Positions 24,121 to 37,555 are shown, numbered from the stretch's first letter. The stretch is DNA of 64,000 nt from Nymphaea colorata (GCF_008831285.2 NC_045145.1:22876802-22940801); one strand, 5' to 3'. Numbers and translations are program-made. The notes: generated from the sequence alone by a model not told the origin.

Positions 24121-27100
24121 AAGCAGGACTGCAAAAATTCATAGTTGGTCCCTTGCTCTTCTCTATTGCTATCAAGTATTTTTCTTTGGCATGATAATAG
24201 GGAGATTTTGATGCAATGTATGTATGTTATGGTAGAATCTCAGCCTACTGCTCTGCCTTTTTGTCAGTAAGAAAGCATGGGGTTGTTGATGTGTATCCCT
24301 GAGAATCTTGAGTAGTGGCCTTATGTAAGTTTATACTCCTCTCAAGTGCAACTGCTCTCTCTCTCTCTCTGTGTACGTAGTTCTACTTCTACCCTTATAC
24401 TCAGGTGTTGTCCATATCGGCTGTAACCATTCTTGCCTATACTGATCGTTCTTTAATATGGGTGCAAGATTGAAACTGATGTTCACAACATGGCAAAACT
24501 ATTGGCAGCAAAGTTCTGGCGAGAAAAATTAAAGAACCAGAAACCAAAAGTTGGAAGAGAGGCAATAAGAACACTTGAGAAAACAAAAGCCACCATATTT
24601 TTCCTACACGATTCCTGTCAGGAAGATATAAAGGATTCTTGCTGCCTAAAAACGAAAATGGCGGTGAGATGGTTAGTCTGAAATCGCCATAACTTTTGGC
24701 GCCTACAGGAAAAAATTCTGACCTTTTCCTCTTTATAGCAAGAGAAAAAGGCGCATATGGTTTCCAACTGGTGTGCTTTGTCCGAGATGCTAAAGTGGGG
24801 TGGAGGGTCCTCCCAAGTTGCTAAAGTGGAGGTCCTTTTCTCAAGATGCTACGGGTTGTGGGCTTCTGGCTTTGCTCATTTAACCTTGCCCATGCCCATG
24901 CACCTTGATGTTGAGGCCTCTGTTGGGCGGACCGTTGCCACGGCATCACATTTGCACACAGAGCTGTCGTCTCTCTCAGGGCCTCACATCGTTCGGATTC
25001 ATTTAGAGGGAGAACTGAGAAGCGCCATGTTTGGCTTATCAAAAGCCTGTTTGTTTGTGATCGGAGCTTGCAGAAAATGACCCTTACGTTTGCGTCTCTT
25101 CATAAACAAGCCGATTATGAACAATACATATTTGGCTTATGTCAGCTTATATTAGCCTCTTTGGACGTGTGTATGTGAGTTATGTATGTTCGAATGGGTT
25201 GGTGCCACAGACATGATAAAAGGGCTGACAGACGATTGGCATCAACCTTTTGAATCTAGCAATTGGTGGTTGGTGGTGGAAGGGGAAGGGCAGATTCTCT
25301 CTTTGAACGTTGGTGCTCAACCCTTTGCATTCCGAGGTAGAAGGGAAGGGTGGATTCTTCCATTCCCTCAATCTAACACCAGCCGCCGCCTGCACCACCA
25401 AATAGTCCACGGTAGGGGCGGAGCTAGGAGGGCCGAATTAAAGTTTTTAAATTTTAGCACAGATCAAAATATCATTTTTTAAAATTACAAGCTCGCTTGG
25501 ATTGGGCCCCGGACTGGTGCCAGCCTACAATCCGGGCAACATTACCGGTGGCAAAGACTGAAGAATCCCCGCCGACCCCTTCTTTCAATTCTCGACGACG
25601 ACGACACCCAAGCCATTGGCCGGGGTGGTCAAAGGAGCGTGGAGAGATTCCTTCCTCTGTTGCGTCGTTCATATCAAAAGGCACTACAACGTGAATTAAA
25701 AGCTAATTAACAATAATTTTTTTAAATACTATTTATTAATATATCAACCAGTGGGAGGCCGTAATATTTGGTTGACAGAATCCCCATGGTAGCAGTAACT
25801 ATGGGCAAAAAAATTTAATATGCTCCGACTCATTCGAAACGCTAGCAATGAACAAATCTCTCCTGAAGCCAAAAAAAGATTTAAACTTAAAAAGAAAAGA
25901 AAAAGTGAGCTAAGAAAAAGCCTGATTTGTGCATGCGCGCATTGGTATGCAATATGCATCTCTAGATCCTTGCCTACACTCATTAAACAAACGTTCATGG
26001 TAAAAGACACTTTTGTTAAAAGTAAACAAAGAAGAAAAACAAATACTACTATAAAAATTATCTTTATTAAAGCAAGCAGGTTAAAAAGAGCCACTTTTGA
26101 AGCGAATTTATGGGGAAACGAAGAGCCAATGTTTGGAAATTATCTTTAGTGTTCTAAATGATAGGCCTAATACTTGGTATGTTTCAAATGCTGGAAGCAT
26201 TAACTTTAAAAATGAAGTCACTGCCATGCAAGTTAAGCATGTAGGGGTGACACTCGACACATTAAAAGCAGATCCTGTACCTCAGGGGATGAGGGACGAG
26301 TTGAAAGCTTCACCTCTCATTCATATGATAATATGACAAGATGAAATACTTTTCTTGTTCAACCACAAATAAATAACAGGATTGCAGCCTAATAGGTTTT
26401 CTCGTATCTAAGATCCTGCATCTCTCTATTTTCAGTTTTTTTCTGAATTAAAAAAAATTAAATTATTTTAAATGGATTAACAATATATATATATAACATG
26501 TATCGGGCGTTTTGTGTGTCACTGTTTTAATGTGGGACACGGATATCTAAGACAGTCTTCCCATTTATTTTTCAAATCAATTTAAAATTTTAACTTCTTT
26601 TTAATTCGAAAAACGAAACCTAGAATGATACCAGCCCATACGCTGGATCTGTTATGCATCCGATACAGTACTGATACCGACGCTAACTTCATGGGATATA
26701 AAACTTGGATCCATGTGGTGCACATCACCAAAACGAAAACCCGAACCCAACAAGCGGGTCCATTAAATAACAGTAATAAAAGAAAAAGGATCGCATGTTT
26801 TGGTGGATCTAAGATCTGGTAGGGTCCAAAATGGAATCTGAGTACTCTAATATGCCAAAGACAAGGACATGATCTGGATTTGACCAGTAAAATCCAGTCC
26901 GATCTGGACCCGGTCCCACGTGATTCCACCTAAGAATTAGGTTCATTGTACAGTCTTAAATTGAGGGGCTGTCTTGGAAATTATTGGCTCATTGCCTATG
27001 TTTCTCCATTATTGCTTACCACAACGGTTGAATCCGGTGCTAGCGATAGGACGGTACTGTCTAGCTTTATATATATATATATATATATAAATATATAAAA

Positions 27101-29295
27101 TTTGTGTTCCATATGATTAAACAGCAGGGTGCTATAGTTAGTACCACAAGTCGAGCTTACTGGACTGCATATCTCTATGGAAGGCTTTAGCTCACAGGAT
27201 ATAAATTTGGCAATCATAAAATAATAATTTAAGCCTCTTTTTTTTTCTTTTATAATATAAACTTGGATAAATGGGGACCTTTATCAGCCTCTTTTTTGCA
27301 GCAATATGAAGGGTAACAGGCATAGGTTGTGGACAAAATTACACCACTTAAACTTTTTTGTTAACAAACTAATTTAGTATCACCATTCAAGCTATTTTTA
27401 TGAAAAATATTACTTTGTTTTTTACTATCAAAATTTTAATGTTACAAGGTCTGTTAATTTTTTCCATGATAGCTAAAGCAGCAGAGGCAGGTATAGGCTG
27501 GTGTGGGCCGTTGCGTACCCGAGGCCACAAAAATTTTCTTGTTTTGTACATTAATATCTCCCCAAATTTTTATTTGTTTATTTGTATATAAGTGCCGCGG
27601 TACGTTATGATTCGCCAAATCATAAAGCACCGATCCATACAAATTGATAAGTAAGTGATGTATTTTTTCTTAATCTAGTTAAGAAATAACTAAAAGCAAT
27701 CTAAAGTATTTGATAAACATTTAATTAGTGCCTTATTTTTGTAAAACAATATATATATTGGCTTAATATCATCTCAGTAACGGACGCCGGGCGGAAAGAA
27801 GGTGTATCGGCTGACATGATTTCATGCAGGCAATAATGAAAGCATGCGTAGAGACACAGAAAAAGCTTGGTCCTCCTTATTGGTCGCAGCATCCAAAGGA
27901 ATTGGGGTCCATCACATTATTATTTTCAGCGTGAGCATGCCTCACGCACCGGGTACATTCTCTCTCTCTCTCTCTCTCTATCTATATATATATATATATA
28001 TATATATATCCGGCATTGTGAACATAAATTTGATGTTCCTTAACTTTCTTCGGGGCAGCAATAATGATGGCGAGGATAATTGAAGTCGATTAATTGTTGG
28101 ATGTTGTTGAATGGTTAAAAATTTTAAATATGTTGTTAAAATCACCATAAACTATTGCTAATAGGACCATGCTGATGATCAAACGTCGCGGAGTTGTTAA
28201 TTTTGCTCCGCATCACGAGGCCCCTTGCCGGCATCGATATGGATATTTAGGAACTTGATTGAGCGTAAGAACAATGGAGCTTCACCAATACAGTTTCCAT
28301 TTCCTTTCTCTTTAAACGGGGTCGCCTGTTCATAAGAGCCTTTCATCCGGAGTCGTCAACAGCGGCCATTTATTTGAGCCAGGGAAGCAGTAAATGGCTA
28401 TTTAAAGATTCTATAGGGATTAGATAATGCGTGAAACAGTAATGGCATGAAGAGTTTCAGCGCCACGAACTAAATTGGCTTCATGGCCAAAAGTCCTCTA
28501 CTTTCGGTGGAGGCTCACTCTTTTATTTTGTGGCATCTATTGAGGTATTCTTGCTACCCATTTGACAAATTGTTCTCTTTAATCTGTTTCCCCTTTGTCT
28601 TAATCATGGTAGAAAGTGGATACCCAAGAAAGTTTAACGCGCTAATTTTCTAACTGTTTTCTTCATGACAGTTTTAAGAAGGTTGGTTCCCTTTTTTCTG
28701 CCGGGAAAGTTCTGGTAGAAAGAAAGGAAAATATAATTAAAAAATGAGAGGAACAAATAGAAAGATGTTTGCATGAGCGTTCATTACCTGAGTAAGAGCC
28801 AACTCTCACGGTCCAGAGCTGTGATGGTACCAAGTGGTAAGATCGCGGCATGCTTCAACTTACACGTACCACCCAGGAAACAAACAAATATAGCAGTTAT
28901 GGCACGTCATAAAAATATATCCAGGCACCAATTTTAATGCAGCAGGCACATTTGGAAGTTCAACTGCAAAACACGCTCATCAATTAAGAGAACTGCATGT
29001 TTTGTATCTTTTAAGGTCCTTAAATAAGGGCATCATTTGCCCCAAAGAGTAGCTTAGCTCATAGCTTGATTTTCATGGGTGCCATACTCTGTATCATATA
29101 CGACTGAGAACAATACTAAGATGAAGTCACACTATCTCCTCACCAAGCATCGGTATAGCCTTGAATTTGAACAGTAAAAGCATCGTTTTTCTCTCTCCCT
29201 CTCTCACTCTCTCTCTATCAAGACATACACATACACATAATACAATTTCTGACAGCATCAGCAAAATATCTTAATTCATAATAATAGCATACCAT
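24121..29295. other. Intergenic region between the two convergent NHL genes
   Basis: It starts with the probable 3' UTR of NHL gene A. Beyond this no gene is recognised. It holds a truncated hAT-type end at 25413, TA microsatellites near 27069-27089 and 27984-28009 (the latter joined to a CT run from about 27960) and several unassigned small open frames. Confidence 0.5.
25413..25490. mobile_element. Truncated hAT-type MITE end
   Basis: TAGGGGCGGAGCTAGGAGGG is a clean copy of the terminus shared with the elements at 4050 and 9931, followed by a similar AT-rich start of the body. No matching right end was found, so it is a fragment; the right limit is approximate. Confidence 0.45.
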
Positions 29296-32200
29296 TCACA
29301 TAACTACGGAGTCAACTTTGGGCATTCTTTTCACCAAGCATAGAGGGGTCCCATGTACTAAGAGCCTATTACCTGACGGACCAGCAGTGGGCACATTTTC
29401 AACTTGGGATTCAAAGCCTGAGACACTAGCTTCAATCATTTGCTCTAACTTTCCTTTAGCAGAAGGTAGAACATTAGCATGCTTGGCAGATGACTCCAAA
29501 GAAGTAATACATGAATTGTCTATACCTTCATCAAAGTCAATCAAGTCCTTCAGAGGCTCCTTAATCTCAGATGCTGCATCACAGGCATCCACATAGAACC
29601 TCCGTTTTTCTCCTATGCAAGCTTTTATCATTAGAAACAGATGGGATACACACAACCTAGCTAATTGCTGCATCAGCATGTAAAGGATAGAGTTAGCAAC
29701 TCCGCTTTTGATGACAGAGCAGAGCATCCATGTGCGTCTCCGCAGATTGATTTGGAAGTGCTTCTTCATCTTGCTGAAATTGGCGTCTTTCTGTCTACAT
29801 TGTGCAGAGATTATGAATGGATTTGGCAACATAAGCATGAAACAAGGAAAAAAAATGTGAAACTTACGTTGCGCGTGATGAACGGCCCAGCTACAACTCC
29901 AGCACCAAAACTGAGAACGAAGAGTACGCAGGAAACTATTATTATTGCTGTTGATGTCATTCCCAACCCTGCAGGAAAAAAAAACCCAACAAAATGACAC
30001 AGTTAATTAAAGCCACAAAAAGTTGAAGATGTTATATATATATATATATATATAAGTCCAAAAACATAAAAAATTGACATAAAATTCATGTTCTTTTGGC
30101 ATGTAAGGTGAATTGTAGAAGGAAAAGAAAAACTCAGATCATCAATTTTAAAAACCTTATCTACACACACACACACATACACACACACACATATATATAT
30201 ATATATTATTAAATCATAATTAATATATCATGCACATATGCATTTTCTAAACATATTTTATGTATGCTATATATATTTATAATTGATAAAACCCAATATT
30301 TAAGTGTATTTTGCTGCAAGTAGAAGAAATCACAAATCCATGGAAAACCCAGTTAAGAGAAGAAAAAAAACCTTTATTTGATGAATTGGATACAGAGCTA
30401 GCGATCTATACTTGATGATATCAAAGACTCAGATGGAGTTCTGAAAAGACGTCTTTATTTTTACCATGGGTTTGGACCCGACCAGATTGAGATCCAAACT
30501 CGTGACACTTGTTTGTGCGTCAGTTTTGTATCCTCTTGTGTAAGCGATGGCATATTGTAATTTTCATTTATTGTGTGGCGTTACTTCATGGTCCCATGGA
30601 TTGTCCTATAGAGATATCTTATACTATTAGTTATAGTCAGGGCACGCCTGATACTTTTGAGGCAGCCATTACGTTGTGAAGAATTTCCTTTCTACTCTTC
30701 TCTTCTTCTTCACAGGTGAATGTCTTTGGGACATTAAGATCCAATTTCTGTCACAACTATAAACACAAAGAACGGGCACAAGACTCATATACAGCATGGA
30801 ATATGCAAAGAAGAAATTATAAATAGGCTTAGGACCCACAGCCATTGACATGCCTATTTCTGTTTTTAGAAGAACGCAATCAGCCTATCGCTTTTCTTTA
30901 GACAAGAAGAAAACCAACCAACCAGTGCAGATAAGATCAACCACCACAAGCCATAGCTGGGGAGAGAGAGATCTTTACATTAGTTTCACTCAACTGAATG
31001 TTCATCAACAGCAATGGCATTTTTGTATGGTTAATTTTTAGCACTAAACTAGTTGGCTTAATGGTTAACCTTTAAGCCAAAACATAAGGTGGGTCCTTAA
31101 GGCTGGGCAGCAAAAAGTTTGCACTTCTATGGTAAACGATTTTCCCCTTGGGAAATCCCAAAGGTTATGATCGTTGACTTGGTATTGAAAAGTTAGCAGC
31201 TTTAGGTTTACAAAGGAAAAGAACATGAGAGATCCCTCCTTGGTAAATTTGCAACAGCTTAACTCCAGCTGCAACTAGCACAGAACTCAGCGGCGCCATT
31301 GCAGGTCAGGGGACCAGCGGTTTCAAGCTTCACAGAATGACAAGGGTGCTACAACTATAAGAAAAGCTTGAGCACTAAAAGAAGAAAAAAAATAGAAACA
31401 TAAAATAAACAATTATGTGAGCTTTCAACCTATGTTGCTTCTCCTTGTCAACTATCATAAACATTCATTGAAAAAAAAAAAAACTATCATAAACACTTCT
31501 ACGGTGTTCTTGTCCGTATTCACTTCTGCCAGTAAATAATGAAGTGCAAGTGCAAGTGCAAGAGCAACTGATTTCACAAGCCCCAGTGGCCAGTGGGACT
31601 GGGGTCGCGGCAGATGGCTTCGGCTGTCAAGAAAGCAATCAGGGTTCAAATCCCATAGTCTTTCCTCTGTGCAAGTCTAAGCATGCATAGGCCATGGGAG
31701 CAAGGGTACTAGCCAGGGGTTTATGCAGCTGGGAGTGAGAGACCCAAGTCTCAAGTCCTGGGTGTGGTTTCCTTGCATTGAAAGGAAAAGTGCAATCAAT
31801 ATGACAAGATGCAAATGCACTATGCTTGGCATGATGTATGAAAACTTGCATTTTGAACTCAAAGTGGACCCTCAGAAATTCAATTTGGCAGTAACATGTC
31901 AACTTACATAAAAATATAAGATCATTTTATTGACATGAAGATGTTTTTTACTTGAAGACACAACCGACCAGAAAAATGACATGCCGTATGGACTACATAT
32001 CTTCCAAAGATTCATGCAATAAACATGCACGTACCTGTATGGGTATCATGCAGACAATCTTCAGATCTCAAGTTAATTTGTCGAATTAGATCATTTGCTC
32101 TATCAGATATCAACAAAGCACATATTTTTCGAACAAATATTAGCTCAAAATCGTTAGAGAAGGTTGCATTTTGACTAGGCCCATCTGCATGTCCACTCTT

Positions 32201-35084
32201 TCCACTCCTTCCTGCATATCCTCCAGCAATGGTACTTACACCTGAAAGGATATGATGAACAGAAAATTTTTAACGAAAGTTTATTTTTTATGATTGTATA
32301 AATGAAGCAAAAAAAGCACATGCCCCTACTTGCGCATTCACATGTTATTTATGTATTTTAAAACTCACTGTTTCACATAAGACATTCACTGCTTTATCAT
32401 AGCACTCAATGATATCTAACATGGTAAGTTTATTCTTAAATTGAAACATCAACACGGATTTACTAAAATGGAGTTAGAAATGCACATTGCCTGTCCCTAT
32501 CTGACATTGCCGATAAAAAACCAAGTGGCTATGTTGCTATGGACAAAATGTAGCCATATTTTCGTTAGGAGGCATCAATATAAAGAAATAGGTTCCCAAA
32601 GCCTAGATAGGGAACAACATGGGTTTCCATGTCATCCAGTATCAATCTTATCAGTATGGGTTCTGGAGATGTACTATCAGATACAAGCTAATATGCTTTC
32701 AAGTTTCACCCATGTCAGTTATTTTTAAATCACTTTTTTACTAAAAAAGAAAATGAAAACATTTTAAATATTCTTTATCAATATATCATCTAATGCATGG
32801 CTGAGTCAGGCGATACAAGCCCCATATCAGCCATATGGCATATGCCAAATATAGGCTGTATCTGTCACTCCATTGTTGCATTGGTAGCCCACAAGAATGA
32901 ATGATGATAGTCCAGTATGATCTACTAGTCCCTTGTAGAAGATGTTGGACGTCACACCTGACATAAAATGGGTGGCCACCCTCAGGCCTTTGTCCAGAAA
33001 GTCTGGCAGACTAAGTCCGAAAAAATGAGGCCTATTGCAGGTAACGCAGGTAGTGCATGAACTTAAGGGGCTATTGGTTATCAAACAAGTGTAAAATTTT
33101 CACATTTAGGATGGGAAGTTTTTACATTTAATACATAGAAGAATAGGTAAAGATGTTTATACACAGACTTCATATCTTCATTTATTCTGTTCAACGTCAT
33201 CTAATCCACTGAATGTTTCACAGCAAGTTACAGAATGGACTTCACTGACAGCTTATCTTTGCTATGATACCTTGATGTCATAGGGAAAATGTTCCTTCTT
33301 ACAAACAACCACCACTTAATTCTCTGTATATTTACATTATATATATATATATATAGATATCTGTGTGTGTGTGCAGAATGAAGTGAACAAACACAGTTTA
33401 TGATTGAATAATTCAACTGGTATTATCTCCAACGGCATTCACATGAGTCGACAAGATAATAAACAAGGCCAAAATATTTTGAATGCCCAAAATCATTGAA
33501 TCCAACTTCTCACTGACAAATTGTGCAACCTAAAAGATTGGAAAACCTCATGTATGAAGGAAGGAAATGACAGCAAGTGATGGAACAAGACTAAATGTGA
33601 AAAAAAACCCAAATAGGGGGGAAAACCATGGCCAAAACGAATCCACTATGTAGAAGGAGAAAAGTAAAGCAATAAAAGAGTTCCCCACTATTTCAACACC
33701 AAAGGCAAAAACAACACCAAAGTGATTTGATAAGCAAGCTTGCATCGGTACAACCAACTAATGCAGGCAAATTGCCTCCAAAATAGAAACGAACCTTACA
33801 AGAGTCTCTAAACTATATGAAGATCCACTTCACTACCTCCAAGCGAATTATGCTAGATTTGCAAGGAATCTACAAATAAGACTAATTGCATATGTTATGT
33901 TGGTCTTGTACAAACTATGACATATTTCAAGCTACCGACTGCCAAAGCATATGAGATCCTCTGCATCTTCTCTTTTTGTTTCACTCAAGTCAACTCTTAG
34001 AATTAAGTTCATTCCTGAATGCTAACATCAAGTAATTATTCAATAGACCCATGCAAAAAGACCATTGTCACAGAAAACATGTCATATTCGAAAAAAACGC
34101 GTATAATACGCCAAAAAACAGTCAGTTGTATAAAAAATGAAAAAAACACGTCTTTTTTAAACAAACGTCAGAAAATAAAAAACATGAAAATCACGTTTTT
34201 TCGTATTCTTTATGATTTTTTTTATTTTTTTTATAATTTTCAATATTTATTAAATGTTTTAAATTTTTAAAAAATTTGCCAAGATTTTCCCGAGATATAT
34301 AACTTTACCTTATTATACCCAAGAAATTCCTCGTCATATAATACCCATACACGTTTTCTGTGACAATAATATAGACCTCACAAGTGCCTTTTTAATACAC
34401 AATTCTTTGCATTTCTGTTTCTAGGATCTGGTTTGAAGGACCCAAGTCTTTCATCGAAAAAGACTTGTTTAACTTCTTTCTCAGTTTGTCAATAATTAAA
34501 ATATCATCAACAAAAATCAATAAAATAATGTAGTTATTCTTACCAAACCTCTTCATATACACATAGTGGTCTATAGCAGTTCTGCTATACTCATTTTTTA
34601 TCATAAAAAGTCAAACCTTTTGTACACAAAAATGTGAGGATGCCATAACTGCAGCACGCACACATTAGAAGCTGACCAACAAGGTTCATTTCTTAAAATC
34701 ATATCAAAGTGCATAACTTAAAGAGAAACCTTAACTTTCAAAGAGCGCCAGTTCTGGACATATGGAAGCTATTGAGTCCATGGTCTGTCGACTTGTGGAA
34801 TCAATAATTGCTAAGGAAGGAGAACCAAGCAAATATTTTAGAAAACAATTACATCTATGTAACACGGGCACTTCTAAAAGGTAGAACCACAAGTGTCAAT
34901 GCGAATAGTGGCACTGGTACGGGACACTGCTTGGACACAACAGACTTAATTTTTGTATTTTTTTGGTAATTTTTGTATTGGTATATTTTATAAGTTCATA
35001 CGTTTTTTGTCACTAATATGCATCTTATAAATGTAAACAATGTATTTATGCCGTTATTTGCTTAAAATATTATTATACATGTGC

Positions 35085-35120
<36 letters not shown>

Positions 35121-36099
35121 TGTGTGTGTGTGTGTACAGCCATGTCCCCGTATTTAATTATTTTATAAGTATTCCATACCTAACCATGTAACATAAAACA
35201 CAGATTTACACTGCTCCGAGGAAAATATAACTGCCCGTGAGCTATCCACACCATGAACATATTTAAAACAAATGACTGACACGATGTTTTCTCCAAAAAG
35301 AAAAACTTAATTTTGCTCACAATTCTTTCTTCACCGGAAAATTGCAACACCTTGATTTATCAAAGATCTGGAAGTTCACTCAGAGGAGAAATTTCAGAAC
35401 CAAACCAACCAATTTTCAGTTTCTCAGTAACGCCAAACATAAATCTTTAAAAAACTAATAGCATTCTCAAACAAACAGAACGAGAGAGAAAACGATCGAT
35501 TGGATATGTCAAGCACCTGACTTGCTAATCTTCCTGATGGCGAAATTTGCCCTGTCTGCAACATAAATATTGCCATTATCATCCACCGTGAAGCTCCGAG
35601 GCCGACTAAACATTGCCTTCACCAAATCCCCGTCCACAAACCCGTTTCCGCTTCCAGATATGTGATTAAACACACTTGCTGCGCTCCAAATACATCAAAG
35701 AATTTCTCAACACCCATTTTCATCCAGAATAAAAAGAATAAGAAGGAGAGACTTCGGGCTCACTCAGGGAGATCGGGAGAGGGGCTCTGTAGAAGGCGCT
35801 ATGAACGTTGTCGAGGAGGATCAGACCCTCGGCGTAAGGGATGACGGAGAAGGGAGAGACATGGGCCCCGTGCCCGTCGAACACAGTCTCAACGGTGTAC
35901 CCCGATTCCAGAACGAGATCAGAAGAAGAAGAAAAAACTGAAAGAAAACGACGATGATGGTGGCAACAAAAGCAGAAACCAGCGAAACCATGAAAAGGAA
36001 CGCAAAGCCGAAAGAAGAGGACGACGCCTTACCTGAAGCAGAACAGAGGAGGAGAAGAAGAAGACGAATGCACAGAGGGACGGGACGTCCGGTCACCAT
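29296..36099 (-). CDS. NHL-repeat membrane protein (gene B), intact, large introns
   Basis: Six exons on the minus strand: 36099-36033, 35937-35764, 35678-35517, 32241-32035, 29968-29868, 29790-29296, giving 401 residues. All have GT..AG borders; introns 1-4 are phase 1 and intron 5 phase 0, matching gene A. Exon 1 is a signal peptide (CIRLLLLLLCSAS). Exon 2 has GYTVETVFDGHGAHVSPFSV and LILLDNVHSAFY. Exon 3 has FVDGDLVKAMFSRPRSFTVD followed by DNGNIYVADRANFAIRKIS. Exon 4 has VSTIAGGYAGRSGKSGHADG and LLISDRANDLIRQIN. Exon 5 is a membrane helix (IIIVSCVLFVLSFGAGVVAG). Exon 6 is a diverged tail of about 164 residues without polyQ. It lacks the counterpart of gene A's 81-bp exon 2. Introns 3 and 4 are 3275 and 2066 bp and hold repeats. 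ATG 36099 is used because the longer in-frame upstream reading begins with TTG. The molecular function of this plant family is not established. Confidence 0.85.
30033..30206. repeat. TA and CA microsatellites in intron 4 of NHL gene B
   Basis: A TA run at about 30033-30053, then a CA run and another TA run at about 30161-30206. Intron 4 (32034-29969) holds no other clear feature except a tRNA B-box-like GGGTTCAAATCCC at 31642-31654, maybe a SINE scrap. Confidence 0.7.
34064..34367. mobile_element. MITE with long inverted ends in intron 3 of NHL gene B
   Basis: The left end ATTGTCACAGAAAACATGT and the right end, reverse-complemented (ATTGTCACAGAAAACGTGT), agree at 18 of 19 bases. The interior is AT-rich with AAAAACACGTCTTTTTT-type strings. 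Target duplication is unclear, so superfamily is not assigned. Confidence 0.65.
34392..34604 (-). pseudogene. Ty1/copia reverse-transcriptase fragment in intron 3 of NHL gene B
   Basis: About 70 residues match the copia polymerase core: SRTAIDHYVYMKRF, then IILLIFVDDILI (the YVDD active site with F for Y), then FSMKDLGPSNQILETEM. It stops right after, and the frame upstream is broken, so this is a short dead piece of a copia retrotransposon lying in the same orientation as the host gene. Confidence 0.8.
35085..35135. repeat. TA then TG microsatellite, intron 3 of NHL gene B
   Basis: A TA run passes directly into an imperfect TG run. A further TA run lies at about 33338-33354 in the same intron. 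Confidence 0.75.
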
Positions 36100-36955
36100 G
36101 GCGCCTGAAACGGAACTGCTCCGGATATGACGAAGCTTGCTCTGCAAGCAAGAGTGAGGATGGAGTCCCCTCCACCCACTTTCCGGGGAATAAAGCGAGG
36201 AGCGGCCACTAAGCAGATTGGGAGCGGGAGAAAAAGCAAAAATGGATCATAGAAGAACCGCCAACCTCTGTACGGAATAGCACGGCGCGAAACAGGATCA
36301 GGTGGTGCACCGGCGGGGTCCCCCACTAAGCCCTCCGGTTGAGCACAACGTCGGCGTGGGGTGCGCCGCCGTCTACAGACGGCTCTAGCCTTGACTGTGT
36401 AAGCCGGCTCGAGATCTGACCCTTGGTGCAAAGTGTTGGGGAAGAGGAATCAGCCGTTCCCATCATGGGCCTCACTTGGAAGAGCATCTCATAGCTGGTA
36501 TTGGTTGATGGAAACGGCAGCGTTGGTCGATTTGCATGGGCGCTAAGCTCGAGGTTTATAAAATCGAATTTAACATCTAAGGTGGACTAAAAATTCCCTT
36601 TGATGAGGCACTGAGCATATGTGAACAAATTTTCAATTGCCTATGAAACAACAACCTGAGTTTTTTTTAGGATTGTTTTATATAACTGAACTCAAATCCA
36701 CCAAACTAAGCTTCTAGAGAATGGGCTCTGTGGGACATACGCCCCAAAAAACCCCCACTCACAATATAATTGGTAATAGATCGCAAGCCATTAGTTTGAT
36801 TCACATAGGTGCTATTATATTGATCCTCATATGGGTGTGGCATTTACACACCCAAGTACCCAAAGTTCTAATGCAACTCTAAACCCTTGAAATACAGGAA
36901 AAGCCGAAGAATTTATCGAGCATCAATGTTCCCATCTTTTGATATTGATGAAATT

Positions 36956-37060
36956 AGATCTATCAGCGTTAAAATTCTCCCTGTGGGCATCCATACATAC
37001 CAGCTTCAACCTTTTGTTGAATCTCATCCCCCTGAGATGCATTCCAATGTCAAAGTCATA
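36956..37060 (+). pseudogene. Relic fragment of a class II trehalose-phosphate synthase gene
   Basis: The plus strand reads RSISVKILPVGIHTYQLQ, closely matching RTVSIKILPVGVHMGQLA of the intact TPS gene about 6.4 kb away on the other strand (43455-43351). Nucleotides also match through AGA.CT.T.AGC.TTAA.ATT and CTGTGGG..TCCAT. Similarity fades to GAATCT, then CCTGAGA, and ends by about 37060. No other TPS exon parts were recognised nearby, so it is a small decayed piece of a duplicate. Confidence 0.55.
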
Positions 37061-37454
37061 TTTTTAGTTTAATACCAAACTTGCAAGAGCTTAGACAAAC
37101 AAGTTGAGTAAGGCTAGAATGACAAATTGCAAGAGGAATATATTGATTGAACAACACCTGCTTAGTTCTATTAGGAGTTAACAGGCTGAGTAAGGCTAGA
37201 ATGATAACTTGCAAGAGCTTGCATATAACCAGAGCACCAAGGCTTGGATATGTTTAGGCTTCGGTGGAGAATTTACTCCTATAAAGTTCAAACTGTAATT
37301 GTTGGTAAAAAGCAATCAAAGGTCAAAAGTGGGCAGCGAATGAAGGGAAGGCCAATATAGGCAAGTTTCTTTTGGGTTGGGTCCAGAAGAAACGGAATCA
37401 AGGCCAAGATATTTTGTCTAGCAACATAAAATCTCATGACTACTATTCCCACCC

Positions 37455-37555
37455 CTAAGGTCTATACTTGTTTGTGCCTGCACAGGAGGTTGACGCTACG
37501 AGAATCGGACCCCTACCAGCTGCTAGTTCAAGTAGCTACACCAGATCCCTTGAGT
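37455..37555 (-). mobile_element. tRNA-derived SINE-like piece
   Basis: On the minus strand, GTGTAGCTACTTGAACTAGC followed by GGTCCGATTCTCGTAGC has the spacing and form of tRNA A and B boxes. It resembles the pieces at 38045 and 56465 in layout. Not a functional tRNA: no acceptor stem could be matched. Confidence 0.4.

Noticed and set aside
24757-25080. 107-residue plus-strand frame
   Set aside because: No domain, no splice context and ordinary composition; not supported as a gene.
31530-31690. tRNA gene suggested by GGGTTCAAATCCC
   Set aside because: No acceptor-stem or anticodon-arm pairing could be found; at most a SINE scrap.
36100-36147. Longer start for NHL gene B at 36147
   Set aside because: The first codon is TTG, not ATG, and the signal peptide begins properly from 36099.
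35662-36431. Open frames overlapping exons 1-2 of NHL gene B on either strand
   Set aside because: The spliced minus-strand gene explains the coding signal.
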